Source: an uncultured Prevotella sp.
Lineage (GTDB): Bacteria > Bacteroidota > Bacteroidia > Bacteroidales > Bacteroidaceae
NCBI GenBank assembly: GCA_905234815.1
Contig: CAJOIX010000002.1
Span: 3,287-67,286, forward strand
Reading direction: 5' to 3'
Length of the DNA: 64,000 bases
The notes under the pieces are model-generated. The model was not told where the DNA came from, did not search any database, and saw only the letters and a program-made list of their open reading frames with translations. The stretch's first letter is position 1, and every line of letters starts with the position of its first letter. Below are positions 39,329-49,325 of this stretch, piece after piece. The position numbers and the translations under genes were made by a program.

Positions 39329-39907
39329 GTGAGCGATCACTATCTCACAATCGGCCGCGAGGTGGGAGAGGGCTTTTACAGCGAAAAGCGCAGTAAGTTT
39401 CTCGCCTTTGCCCACCACGTGGATACTATTGAAGAGGTAAAAACAATTGTGGCGGGCTATCGGAAACGTTTTTTCGATGCCCGCCACGTTTGTTATGCCT
39501 ATATGCTTGGCCATGACCGGTCGCTATTCCGTGCCAACGACGACGGAGAACCTTCATCTACCGCAGGAAAACCGATTCTTGGACAAATCAATTCGCGCGG
39601 CCTGACCAACGTTCTTATTATCGTGGTACGATACTATGGCGGTGTCAATCTCGGAACAGGCGGACTCATTGTGGCCTACCGCGCTGCAGCGGCTGATGCG
39701 CTCGACCATGCCCAGATAGAGGAACGCACCATTGAATTCATACTGACCCACACGTTTCCCTATGAGGAAATGAACCGAGTGATGAACACGGCCAAGGAGC
39801 TCGCCGCACGCATTGTCAGTCAAAAATTTGACAACACCTGTGAGATAACACTCGCCGTGCCACAATCAAAACGAGAAGAACTCATCAATCGGCTCAAGTC
39901 CCTTTGA
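39329..39907 (+). CDS. YigZ/IMPACT family protein (GTG start)
   Basis: SKFLAFAHHVDTIEEVK...DARHVCYAYMLG...NDDGEPSSTAGKPILGQI...VVRYYGGVNLGTGGLI. Confidence 0.96.
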   Translation: MSDHYLTIGREVGEGFYSEKRSKFLAFAHHVDTIEEVKTIVAGYRKRFFDARHVCYAYMLGHDRSLFRANDDGEPSSTAGKPILGQINSRGLTNVLIIVVRYYGGVNLGTGGLIVAYRAAAADALDHAQIEERTIEFILTHTFPYEEMNRVMNTAKELAARIVSQKFDNTCEITLAVPQSKREELINRLKSL

Positions 39908-40031
39908 TATTTTTGAAGAAATTTCTCGCTCTGTAGCCTCTGACATTTTGCGTTTTGGCGACTATAATAATTCGTTAAAATTCACGACGTTAACCGATAA
40001 TAATTTGCTTAAATTGTTGGCACGTTCCTAA

Positions 40032-42344
40032 TCAGAACGGATAGCCAATAGCCAAGTGTATGGACTGGGCATCGCGGAACGAAGGAATGTTGAAATAGCC
40101 GCTCTTGCTGGTCGAATACGGTAAATGAAGTCCCCAACCCCAATCCAGACGCACCACAAAATAGTCTAAGTCATAGCGCAGACCAAGGCCGGTACCTGTA
40201 GCCATTTGCCGCGGCAGATTCTTTAGGCGGAACTTGGCTCCTTCGCGGTAGTCGTCAGAGTGAATGCCCCATACGTTACCCGCATCTATGAAGGCTGCGC
40301 CATAGAGATTTCCCCAAAGCGGGAAACGATACTCAAGGTTGAAAAGCAATTTCATATCGCCCGTCTGATCCATATACGACAGCTGCTCGTTGGGAGCCAC
40401 ATAGTTGCCAGGACCTATGGAACGGATATTAAATGCACGGATGGAATTTGCTCCGCCCACATAGAACTGCTCATTATAGGGTGCTACTGTCGAATTGCCA
40501 AAGGCATAGAGTATGCCTGCAGCAGTATGGGCCACAAGCGAAGATTTTGCAGTGAGCAACCATGTTTTTCTAAAGTCGGTCTCCACCTTCAAGAATTGTG
40601 CAAAGGGATTTTTAAACATGGTTTTCTCTTTCTCAGAAAACTTCTTTCCCGCAGCGAGATAGCCCACCGAAAGAATGTTACCTGCCTCGCTCACTGATGT
40701 GCGCCAATAGACAGGATGACGATACGACGAAGGACTCGTTAGCGTATAGGTATAGCGCATCTTGGGGATAAACTGGTCGCGCATGGAGATGTCTAAATAG
40801 GGGTTTTCTGCACGCAGGCGGCGAAACTCTTCGGTTTCGCTGGCCATACGATCGTACTGAACAGAAAGAGGAGTGAATTCGTGGATAGACCGCTCGGAGA
40901 GTTGAAAACGATAGGTCCATTCGCCAGAAATGATATGGCGTTTGAAGTAACTTCCGCGGTTCTGCACATTGGTAGAAAGGCTCAATATGGTGGAAGGTGT
41001 AGTAAAGAACCGCTTTCGCAGACGAATTCCGGGAAGGAGCAAACGCGGATACTCTACCGATGCACTCACACCATATTCATACGTATTGACGCGCGATGAG
41101 GTATTCTGATGTTTATGGCCTGTTTGCCATTCATAGTTGCCCCAGACATCGAGTGTGAGCGTTTCACCGCCACGGAACGCGTTACGCTTGTTAAAACCTA
41201 AAACAAGTCCCGGACCATACAAGCCATTTGTTTTACCCTTCAAATTGGACTCAATGTAGAAATCATAGCGCTTGTCAAACACGCAATTCAATTGCAAATC
41301 GAGCGTGCCTATAGTTGAGACCGTATCACTGGGTATAAATTTAAAATCAATCATCGAGAAGAGCCCTGTGGCAGAGAGTTTATTCATCGATTCCAAATAG
41401 TTATCGTAAGAATAAAGTGAACCACTGCGCAGTTTCAAATCGCGCATAATTACCCGCGAACGAATAGGAGAGCGGCGACCAGTATAATGCACTGTAAACC
41501 GACGTCGGGAGAGGGAATCGGTGAGCCGCTCCATCATCCGCTTGCGCAGATTTACATCAATCTTTCCAATCTTCCATTGTCGCATGGCCACATCGGGTAC
41601 GCCATCAGTCATTTGCAGCCACAGCAGCACTTTTCCTGGTGTAGTAAGCGTATCTGCCAAATATGATGAGTATGAAGGGCTGTAGTGGTAATAACCATTG
41701 TTGCGCAACAGCAGCGCGATGCGATTGCGTTCCGCTTCCAGGTTGGCAGCACTGAAAGGATCGTTTTTGTGAATAAGAGTTTCCGATGCTTTCGAGTTAA
41801 TCAAGCTATCGGCATTAGCAGGGAAATTGACATAAGCCAGCGAGTCGATGGTAAACAGCTGCCCCATCCTGACGGTATAAGCAATTTTTGCCTTTCGCTC
41901 ATTGCGCATCGGCACTTCTTTGTGGTCAACCTGCCCATGAAAGTAGCCATTTTCAACCAATACTTCCTCGGCTACTGATTCACGCAAAGGTGCACCAACC
42001 TGACTTAAGAGCAACGGTTGCTTGGCAAATGTCTTATTCAGCCATTTCCCTACAGTTGTTTTTGAACCGGAAAATGCGTTCCATGCCCACAAACGGAAAG
42101 GAAAGGGAGAACGATAGTACGAACTGCCGAAGAGCGAACCGCTCGGTGCCGTGGCCAAAGCGGCCTCTATCTCTTCCATAGTTGAAGTGGCATGAGCACT
42201 TTGCTCGTAATCCTGAAAGTCAATAGGCTTTAAACCCACATAGAGTTGCTCGCCAGCGGGCAGATTGCTTGTAGAAGAGCAACTGCTCACGAGGAAAATG
42301 ACTGTGATATATAGCGATAAGAAATATCTTAACTTCATGTTCAA
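40032..42344 (-). CDS. BamA/TamA-like outer membrane protein assembly factor (lipobox at N-terminus)
   Basis: LVSSCSSTSNLPAGEQLYVG; POTRA-like region; C-terminal barrel FYVGGANSIRAFNIRSIGPGNY... Confidence 0.93.
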   Translation of the reverse strand: MNMKLRYFLSLYITVIFLVSSCSSTSNLPAGEQLYVGLKPIDFQDYEQSAHATSTMEEIEAALATAPSGSLFGSSYYRSPFPFRLWAWNAFSGSKTTVGKWLNKTFAKQPLLLSQVGAPLRESVAEEVLVENGYFHGQVDHKEVPMRNERKAKIAYTVRMGQLFTIDSLAYVNFPANADSLINSKASETLIHKNDPFSAANLEAERNRIALLLRNNGYYHYSPSYSSYLADTLTTPGKVLLWLQMTDGVPDVAMRQWKIGKIDVNLRKRMMERLTDSLSRRRFTVHYTGRRSPIRSRVIMRDLKLRSGSLYSYDNYLESMNKLSATGLFSMIDFKFIPSDTVSTIGTLDLQLNCVFDKRYDFYIESNLKGKTNGLYGPGLVLGFNKRNAFRGGETLTLDVWGNYEWQTGHKHQNTSSRVNTYEYGVSASVEYPRLLLPGIRLRKRFFTTPSTILSLSTNVQNRGSYFKRHIISGEWTYRFQLSERSIHEFTPLSVQYDRMASETEEFRRLRAENPYLDISMRDQFIPKMRYTYTLTSPSSYRHPVYWRTSVSEAGNILSVGYLAAGKKFSEKEKTMFKNPFAQFLKVETDFRKTWLLTAKSSLVAHTAAGILYAFGNSTVAPYNEQFYVGGANSIRAFNIRSIGPGNYVAPNEQLSYMDQTGDMKLLFNLEYRFPLWGNLYGAAFIDAGNVWGIHSDDYREGAKFRLKNLPRQMATGTGLGLRYDLDYFVVRLDWGWGLHLPYSTSKSGYFNIPSFRDAQSIHLAIGYPF

Positions 42345-42443
42345 TATGGTTTATACCCGACAAAAATAGTAAAAATACATCTAATAAAATTTAAATAACC
42401 GTATTTTCTATATCATTGGTTTCCTCATTCTGAGATTTTTTAC

Positions 42444-42451
42444 TACTTTTG
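42444..42451 (+). promoter_or_regulatory. -7 element TACTTTTG upstream of the Bat operon
   Basis: TAnnTTTG in the gap before batA. Confidence 0.5.
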
Positions 42452-42474
42452 AAAACCAAAATCGGCATTGCCGG

Positions 42475-43497
42475 TTGAATAATTCAAGAACGCACAAGAT
42501 GACCTTTGCATCACCATACTACTTTTTTGCACTCATTCCGCTTGTCATATACATCTGCTGGTATTGCGTTGTAGGGTATAAAAAGCATTCCGCACTTGTT
42601 TATAGCGACATTGTGGCATTCCGCAAATTGCCCCGGAGTTTGCGCCAGCGGTTGATTCATCTGCCTTTTATGCTTTGGGTGGCAGCCTATGCGCTGGCTG
42701 TCGTTGCACTTGCAAGGCCTCAATCGCGCACTGCCTGGAGCGAACGTGAGACGGAAGGTATTGATATCATGCTGGCCATGGATGTCTCCACTTCCATGCT
42801 TGCTGAAGATTTGCGCCCCAATCGTCTGGAAGCAGCAAAAGAAGTGGCCCTTAACTTCATTGCAGACCGGCCAAACGATAATATCGGTTTGACCGTATTT
42901 GCCGGAGAAGCTTTCACACAATGCCCGCTGACTACCGACCACACCTCGCTGCTTAACCTGCTGCAAGCAGTGAAAAGCGATATCGCCTACAACGGACTTA
43001 TTGAAGACGGGACCGCAATAGGTATGGGTATTGCCAACGCCATCAATCGGCTGAAAACATCCAAGACAAAAAGTAAAATTATCATTCTTCTGACCGATGG
43101 TAGTAATAATCGTGGTGACATATCGCCCATGACTGCTACCGAGATTGCCAAAAGTCTCGGAATACGCATCTATACCATTGGCGTTGGTACGAATGGAACT
43201 GCCCCATATCCCATGCAAGTAGGCGGGACGATACAATATGTGAATATGCCTGTTGAGATAGACCAAAAGACGCTCGCGCAAATTGCAGCAGCCACCGATG
43301 CTAACTTCTATCGTGCCACAAACAACAAAGAACTGGCAGAAATCTATTCGGCTATTGACAAATTGGAAAAATCAAAGTTAAGTGTGAGCAGTTTCTCCAA
43401 ATTACACGAACGCTACCAATTGTTTGCCGCTCTGGCCGCACTGTGCCTGCTTTTACAATTGCTGTTGGGTATGACCATTTTTAAACATTTGCCATGA
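42475..43497 (+). CDS. batA: BatA, VWA-domain membrane protein (true start may be MTFASP at 42499)
   Basis: ARPQSRTAWSERETEGIDIMLAMDVSTSMLAEDLRPNRLEAAK MIDAS; C-terminal TM. Confidence 0.94.
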   Translation: MNNSRTHKMTFASPYYFFALIPLVIYICWYCVVGYKKHSALVYSDIVAFRKLPRSLRQRLIHLPFMLWVAAYALAVVALARPQSRTAWSERETEGIDIMLAMDVSTSMLAEDLRPNRLEAAKEVALNFIADRPNDNIGLTVFAGEAFTQCPLTTDHTSLLNLLQAVKSDIAYNGLIEDGTAIGMGIANAINRLKTSKTKSKIIILLTDGSNNRGDISPMTATEIAKSLGIRIYTIGVGTNGTAPYPMQVGGTIQYVNMPVEIDQKTLAQIAAATDANFYRATNNKELAEIYSAIDKLEKSKLSVSSFSKLHERYQLFAALAALCLLLQLLLGMTIFKHLP

Positions 43498-44534
43498 GAT
43501 TTGAAAATCCGATATTTCTTTGGTTGCTTTGTGCATTACCACTTCTGCTCCTGATACGCTTCTATCTCTGGCGGCACCAGCAAACACTGATGCGTAGGCT
43601 GGGGGAGTGGTCACTACTGAAAAAACTAATTCCCGACCGCTCTGGCCGCCGACAACTGACCAAATTCATCCTTCTGCTTTCTGCAATGGCGTGTCTTATC
43701 ATTGCACTGGCACGACCACAAATGGGCAGCAAAATATCTAAAGATAAGCGTCAGGGAATTGAGGTGATGATTTGTCTGGATATCAGCAACTCCATGCGTG
43801 CCACGGATGTGAGTCCATCGCGCTTGGAAAAAAGCAAATTGCTGGTTGAAAACTTGGTTGATCACTTCCAGAACGACCGTATCGGATTAGTGGTTTTTGC
43901 AGGCGATGCCTTTGTGCAACTGCCCATCACTGCTGATCACGTTTCAGCAAAGATGTTCCTCAATAGTGTAGATCCATCGCTTATTACCACCCAAGGCACA
44001 GACATTGCTGCCGCAATTAAATTGTCCGCTAACACTTTCTCGCAAAATAAGCCCATAGGAAAGGCTATTGTGCTTATTACTGATGGCGAAGACCACGAAG
44101 GAGGTGCAGCCGAGGCAGCACGCGATGCACACAAAAAAGGTATCAATGTCTATATCTTAGGTGTCGGTACAAATACTGGGGCACCTGTTCCTGATGGAGC
44201 TGGCGGTTATTTGACCTCGCAGGAGGGACAGACGGTTGTGTCGAGCCTGAACGAAGATATGTGTAAAGAAGTTGCTCAAGCCGGTAAGGGAACATATATA
44301 CACGTAACCAACACCAGTGCTGCACAACAAAGCATCAATCATGAACTCACGCGTCTGGAACAAGGTGAAATAGACAGCGTTATCTATAGCGAATACGACG
44401 AACAGTATCAGACGTTCATAATACTTGCACTGATTCTGTTGTTAACCGATGCCTCCATCTTGAATGTGAAGAACCCGCATTTGCAGCGCATCAATATACT
44501 CCGACGAAAGAAAAAGGCTGACAATGAAAAATAA
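43494..44534 (+). CDS. batB: BatB, VWA-domain membrane protein
   Basis: LARPQMGSKISKDKRQGIEVMICLDISNSMRATDVSPSRLEKSK; 4-bp overlap with batA. Confidence 0.94.
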   Translation: MRFENPIFLWLLCALPLLLLIRFYLWRHQQTLMRRLGEWSLLKKLIPDRSGRRQLTKFILLLSAMACLIIALARPQMGSKISKDKRQGIEVMICLDISNSMRATDVSPSRLEKSKLLVENLVDHFQNDRIGLVVFAGDAFVQLPITADHVSAKMFLNSVDPSLITTQGTDIAAAIKLSANTFSQNKPIGKAIVLITDGEDHEGGAAEAARDAHKKGINVYILGVGTNTGAPVPDGAGGYLTSQEGQTVVSSLNEDMCKEVAQAGKGTYIHVTNTSAAQQSINHELTRLEQGEIDSVIYSEYDEQYQTFIILALILLLTDASILNVKNPHLQRINILRRKKKADNEK

Positions 44535-45228
44535 ATTACTACTCTTACTTCTTTTTGCATGCTTCTTACCACTCGCTACCTGTGCACAAGCTGACAGGAA
44601 ATACATACGCAATGGAAACAAACAGTTTCATCAAAAAGAATTCAATCAGGCAGAGCAATTCTATCGTCAGGCTTTGGCGGTAAATGCCAATAACGCTGTG
44701 GCGCACTACAATCTGGGCTGCGCGCTGCTCATGCAGCAAAAAGATTCGCTGGCTGCACAACAATTTGAGCGGGCGGGAAAGATGTCAACAGACAAAAATC
44801 GACGAGCCATGGCTTACCATAATCTGGGCGTACTGCTACAAACCCACCAGCAATATGGCCAAGCCATAGAAGCATATAAAGAGAGTCTGCGAGCTAATCC
44901 TGACGACAATGAGACCCGCTACAATCTGGCGCTCTGCCAGAAACTGCAGAAAAAACAACCTCAAAATCAGCAAAAGCAGCAACAAAGCCAACAGCAGAAA
45001 AAAAATCAACAAAATCAGCAACAGGAAAACAAAGACCAGCAACAGAATAAAAATAATCCTAACGAGCAGGACAATAATCAAAAAGATAACAGTCAACCTG
45101 AGCAAATGAGCAAAGAGAATGCAGAACAAATGCTCAATGCGGTGTTGCAAAAGGAAAAACGCACCAAAGAGAAGGTGGATAAAGCCATGAAAGCAGGTAG
45201 CCGTAAGCGCTTAGAAAAGAACTGGTAA
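44524..45228 (+). CDS. batC: BatC, TPR protein with Gln/Asn/Lys-rich tail
   Basis: TPR repeats NAVAHYNLGCALLMQQK..., then QNQQKQQQSQQQKKNQQNQQQENKDQQQNKNN; overlaps batB. Confidence 0.9.
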   Translation: MKNKLLLLLLFACFLPLATCAQADRKYIRNGNKQFHQKEFNQAEQFYRQALAVNANNAVAHYNLGCALLMQQKDSLAAQQFERAGKMSTDKNRRAMAYHNLGVLLQTHQQYGQAIEAYKESLRANPDDNETRYNLALCQKLQKKQPQNQQKQQQSQQQKKNQQNQQQENKDQQQNKNNPNEQDNNQKDNSQPEQMSKENAEQMLNAVLQKEKRTKEKVDKAMKAGSRKRLEKNW

Positions 45229-45243
45229 AGTATCAACAAGACA

Positions 45244-47640
45244 ATGGGTTTCAAAAAATACATTCTTATCGTTTCACTCTTGTTGTTGACGGTGATGGCA
45301 GCAGAAGCGCAATCCATCAGCGCTTCTGCACCAGCGCACGTGGCAACAGGGGAAAACTTCCGACTCTCTTATACGGTTAATTCGCAAGATGTTGAAGGAT
45401 TTAGAGCTGCTTCCATCCCTGCAGGACTGGAAGTTGTGGCTGGGCCATACACCTCTAGCCAATCGAACTTTCAAATCATTAACGGACATACATCATCGTC
45501 GAAGACCATCACTTATACATACACCATCTATGCAGAGAAAGCAGGCACATACACTATTCCTGCTGCCCATGCCACGGTAGAAGGAAAACGCATACAATCA
45601 AATCAGGTAAAGGTAATAGTATCAGGTAGCAATGTTCCTGCACATTCCAATGCGCCCAAGATGCACGATGAAGATCAGGCTTATGTACCTGCAGGTAACG
45701 AACTGTTTATAAAAGTCTCAGCCAACAAAGCCCGCGTCTATGAACAAGAGCCAGTATTGCTCACCTATAAAGTTTATACTACCCAGCAACTGACCCAATT
45801 GGAGGGGAAAATGCCAGATTTAAAGGGATTCCATACTCAGGAAATGCCCCTCCCACAACAGAAGCAGTTTCATGTAGAAACTCTCAAAGGACGCAAATAC
45901 AACTGTGTGACATGGAGCCAATACGTGCTGTTTCCACAGATGACAGGTAAAATTGAAGTTCCAGCCATCACCTACAAGGGTATAGTGATACAACCACTGA
46001 AATCGGTGGATCCTTTTGAAGCTTTTTTCAATGGTGGCTCAGGCTACAGGGAAGTGAAAAAGACAATCGTAGCGCCAGCCATAACTCTGCAAGTAGACCC
46101 CCTTCCTAAACGGCCTGACAATTTTTCCGGAGGAGTAGGGAAATTTGACATTACGACCAAAGCAGATCAAACAACGGTAAAGACAGGCGATGCCTTCCAT
46201 CTCTATGTCACAGTGAGTGGGACGGGCAATCTCAAACTGCTAAAACAACCAACAATCCAGTTCCCGACATCTTTTGATGTTTATGATCCCAAGACAACAG
46301 ATCAAAGTCAACTTACGGCCAATGGAGTAGAAGGAGCTGTGATATACGAATTTATTGCCATTCCCAACACACCAGGCAAGTTTACCATTCCTGCTGTCGA
46401 GTTCACATATTTCGACACTCAAATAAAACAATACGTTACTAAACGCACAAATCCTATAGATATAGAAGTGCAAAAAGGGAAAGGTAAGGCTGGCGTTGTA
46501 GCACAATTTGCGGAAAAAGACAAAGACATTCGCCCGCTAAAAATGGACGATGACGACAAAGAGACTCATTTCTTTGCTTCCAGCCAACATTTTATTGCTT
46601 TATTTTCTTTGACTGTTTGTTTCCTGCTCTTGGTTGTTATCTTGCGCCGGCGTGCACAACTCAATGCAGATTTGGTCCGTACACGCAACAAAAAAGCCAC
46701 TCGCATTGCCCATAAACGCCTGCAAAAAGCAGTCCGATTGATGAAGACCGGCCAGTCTGATGCTTTCTTCGACGAAGTGCTACGCGCATTGTGGGCCTTC
46801 GTGGGTTTCAAACTGAACATACCCATGCAAGACCTCTCGCGTGAAAATGTTGCTGAAAAACTGAAGGAGCAGAATTTGAACGAACAGCTCATTAACAATT
46901 ATATAGCCGCCATTGACGAATGTGAGTTCATGCGGTATGCCCCAGACGATGTGGAAGGAAATATGAAGCAAACTCTTGAAAAGGCTCTTCAATCAATCGA
47001 AGAGATTGAAGATAACATCAAAACCCCACATCGTTACTGGTTTTGGCGCAATTTGGTGCTCCTTGCTATATGTTTTACAACACTCAGCCTGCAGGCTAAA
47101 GATAAACAAACTGCTGATAGCCTTTTCATGCAAGGAAACTACCAGCAGTCTATTGCAATCTACGAGCAACTACTGCACGACTCTCATCCCTCATCTCTCA
47201 CTTCGGATCTCTACTACAACTTAGGCTGTGCCTATTATCGCACAAACGATATGGAGCACGCAGTCGAGATGTTTGATCACGCATTAAAACTAAATCCGGC
47301 CGATACTGATACACGGTTCAACCTTCAGTTGGCACGCAGCAAAGCTGGTGGGAAATATACAGAGGAATCTCATCTTTTCTTCGTCACATGGTATCAGGAA
47401 TTGGTGTATCTTTTCAGTGTCGATACCTGGGCAGTCATCGGAACAATAGCTTTGCTACTATTCTTCTGCGCCTCGCTACTTTTCCTGTTTACATACCGCC
47501 TCCTGTGGCGACGAATAGGATTCTATTCTGCCATTGGAATGTTGATACTCTTTATTCTAAGCCATATTTTTGCATATCAGCAGCAACAACAAATCAACAA
47601 TGAAAAGACACACATTACTTTACAGAAATCAACAAAATGA
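45244..47640 (+). CDS. batD: BatD with C-terminal BatE-like TPR/SH3-region fusion
   Basis: BatD hallmarks ISASAPAHVATGENFRLSYTVN..., TYKGIVIQPLKSVDPFEAFF; C-terminus ADSLFMQGNYQQSIAIYEQLL...YYNLGCAYYRTNDMEHAVEMFDHALKLNP plus two TMs. Confidence 0.9.
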   Translation: MGFKKYILIVSLLLLTVMAAEAQSISASAPAHVATGENFRLSYTVNSQDVEGFRAASIPAGLEVVAGPYTSSQSNFQIINGHTSSSKTITYTYTIYAEKAGTYTIPAAHATVEGKRIQSNQVKVIVSGSNVPAHSNAPKMHDEDQAYVPAGNELFIKVSANKARVYEQEPVLLTYKVYTTQQLTQLEGKMPDLKGFHTQEMPLPQQKQFHVETLKGRKYNCVTWSQYVLFPQMTGKIEVPAITYKGIVIQPLKSVDPFEAFFNGGSGYREVKKTIVAPAITLQVDPLPKRPDNFSGGVGKFDITTKADQTTVKTGDAFHLYVTVSGTGNLKLLKQPTIQFPTSFDVYDPKTTDQSQLTANGVEGAVIYEFIAIPNTPGKFTIPAVEFTYFDTQIKQYVTKRTNPIDIEVQKGKGKAGVVAQFAEKDKDIRPLKMDDDDKETHFFASSQHFIALFSLTVCFLLLVVILRRRAQLNADLVRTRNKKATRIAHKRLQKAVRLMKTGQSDAFFDEVLRALWAFVGFKLNIPMQDLSRENVAEKLKEQNLNEQLINNYIAAIDECEFMRYAPDDVEGNMKQTLEKALQSIEEIEDNIKTPHRYWFWRNLVLLAICFTTLSLQAKDKQTADSLFMQGNYQQSIAIYEQLLHDSHPSSLTSDLYYNLGCAYYRTNDMEHAVEMFDHALKLNPADTDTRFNLQLARSKAGGKYTEESHLFFVTWYQELVYLFSVDTWAVIGTIALLLFFCASLLFLFTYRLLWRRIGFYSAIGMLILFILSHIFAYQQQQQINNEKTHITLQKSTK

Positions 47641-48830
47641 ATACAAAGAATATACGAATAGAGGATTATAACTACCCGTTACCCGACGAGCGAATAGCCA
47701 AGTATCCGCTTCAACAGCGCGATCACAGCAAACTCTTGGTGTATCAGCATGGGCAGGTGAGTGAAGACCACTTCTTCAATCTGCCCAACTATATACCAAC
47801 AGGCACACTCATGGTATTTAACAATACACGAGTGATTCAAGCACGGCTCCATTTTCAAAAAAGTACGGGAGCACAGATTGAAGTATTTCTACTGGAACCA
47901 GCGCTACCAGCCGACTATGAACAGATATTCCAAACTCGTGGATCATGCGATTGGGTCTGCATGATTGGCAATCTAAAAAAATGGAAAGAAGGCTCGATAC
48001 AGCTACAATTAGGTGAAATATCAATACAAGCCACAAGGGTAGGGGAGCGCGGCACAGGTATTCAGGTGCACTTTAAGTGGGAACCGAAATCGCTATCGTT
48101 CGCTGAAATCATTGACCGAGCAGGGGAACTGCCTATTCCTCCTTATCTCAATCGGCAAACTGAACAAAGTGATTTAACTACATATCAAACTGTTTACAGT
48201 AAAATTAAAGGTTCTGTGGCAGCACCTACAGCTGGGCTGCATTTCACTGAAAGTGTTTTGCAATCAGTTCATAAAAAAGGTATTGATATTGAAGAAGTTA
48301 CACTACACGTTGGTGCGGGTACTTTTAAACCTGTCAAATCAGAAGAAATTGCCGATCACGATATGCACACGGAATATTTTGCCGTGAAACTTTCAACCAT
48401 CGACGCTTTGCTCAACCATGAAGCCAAGGCTTTAGCCGTGGGCACCACCAGCGTAAGGACACTTGAAAGTCTTTACTATATTGGCCTGCAGTTGCGCAAA
48501 AATAGCCCTGATGCACTTCACGTAAGACAATGGTTACCTTACGAAAACAACGAAGAAATAACTCCCATAAATGCACTCATTACCATCAAAGAGTATTTGG
48601 AAAAGAACCATCTATCTGTGCTACATGCAAGCACCCAGATTATCATCGCCCCTGGATATGATTACAAGATTGTAAAGGCAATGGTTACTAATTTCCACCA
48701 ACCTAAAAGCACACTACTTTTGCTGGTAAGTGCCTTTGTAAAAGGTGACTGGAAAACCATCTATCAGTACGCTTTACAACATCAATTCCGTTTTTTGTCC
48801 TACGGAGACAGCAGTATCCTCATTCCTTAA
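47637..48830 (+). CDS. queA: QueA-family S-adenosylmethionine:tRNA ribosyltransferase-isomerase (397 aa, possibly the long paralogue)
   Basis: YPLPDERIAKYPLQQRDHSKLLVY, VFNNTRVIQARL, TAGLHFTESVL, HVGAGTFKPVKSEEIADHDMHTEYF. Confidence 0.88.
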   Translation: MNTKNIRIEDYNYPLPDERIAKYPLQQRDHSKLLVYQHGQVSEDHFFNLPNYIPTGTLMVFNNTRVIQARLHFQKSTGAQIEVFLLEPALPADYEQIFQTRGSCDWVCMIGNLKKWKEGSIQLQLGEISIQATRVGERGTGIQVHFKWEPKSLSFAEIIDRAGELPIPPYLNRQTEQSDLTTYQTVYSKIKGSVAAPTAGLHFTESVLQSVHKKGIDIEEVTLHVGAGTFKPVKSEEIADHDMHTEYFAVKLSTIDALLNHEAKALAVGTTSVRTLESLYYIGLQLRKNSPDALHVRQWLPYENNEEITPINALITIKEYLEKNHLSVLHASTQIIIAPGYDYKIVKAMVTNFHQPKSTLLLLVSAFVKGDWKTIYQYALQHQFRFLSYGDSSILIP

Positions 48831-48863
48831 AATAGTTTCACTAATTCACATTTTTTATTTATC

Positions 48864-49325
48864 ATGGAAAAAACACTCGTTCTTCTCAAGCCCAGCTGCG
48901 TGCAACGCAATCTCATGGGCGAAATCATAACCCGTTTTGAACGTCGCGGACTGCGTATTGCCGGTCTAAAAATGATGCAGCTCGACCTGCCCATTCTCAA
49001 GGAGCATTATGCCCATCTGGCAAATAAGCCCTTTTTCCCAACTCTAGCAGCATCAATGATGGCATCGCCTGTTGTAGCCCTGGCCATTGAAGGCATTGAT
49101 GCCGTGCAAGTGGTACGCACCATGACTGGCGCTACCAATGGACGTGCCGCAGCACCTGGAACCATTCGTGGTGATTTCTCTATGAGTAATCAACAAAACA
49201 TTGTCCACGCTTCAGACTCACCTGAAAACGCACTCATCGAACTGAAACGCTTCTTCCGCGATGAAGAAATCTTTGACTACGAAGCCGGACAACATGCATT
49301 TGTCTATGGTTCCGATGAGAAATAA
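48864..49325 (+). CDS. ndk: Nucleoside diphosphate kinase
   Basis: EKTLVLLKPSCVQRNLMGEII; MTGATNGRAAAPGTIRGDFSMSNQQNIVHASDSPENA with active-site His. Confidence 0.97.
   Translation: MEKTLVLLKPSCVQRNLMGEIITRFERRGLRIAGLKMMQLDLPILKEHYAHLANKPFFPTLAASMMASPVVALAIEGIDAVQVVRTMTGATNGRAAAPGTIRGDFSMSNQQNIVHASDSPENALIELKRFFRDEEIFDYEAGQHAFVYGSDEK

Noticed and set aside
42511-43281. 256-aa antisense ORF inside batA
   Set aside because: Complete overlap with a confident VWA-domain gene; Cys/His-rich composition typical of antisense shadow
44990-45110. CAA/CAG/AAT-rich tract in batC as a microsatellite or phase-variable repeat
   Set aside because: Irregular, no perfect period; Q/N/K-rich tail is typical of BatC low complexity
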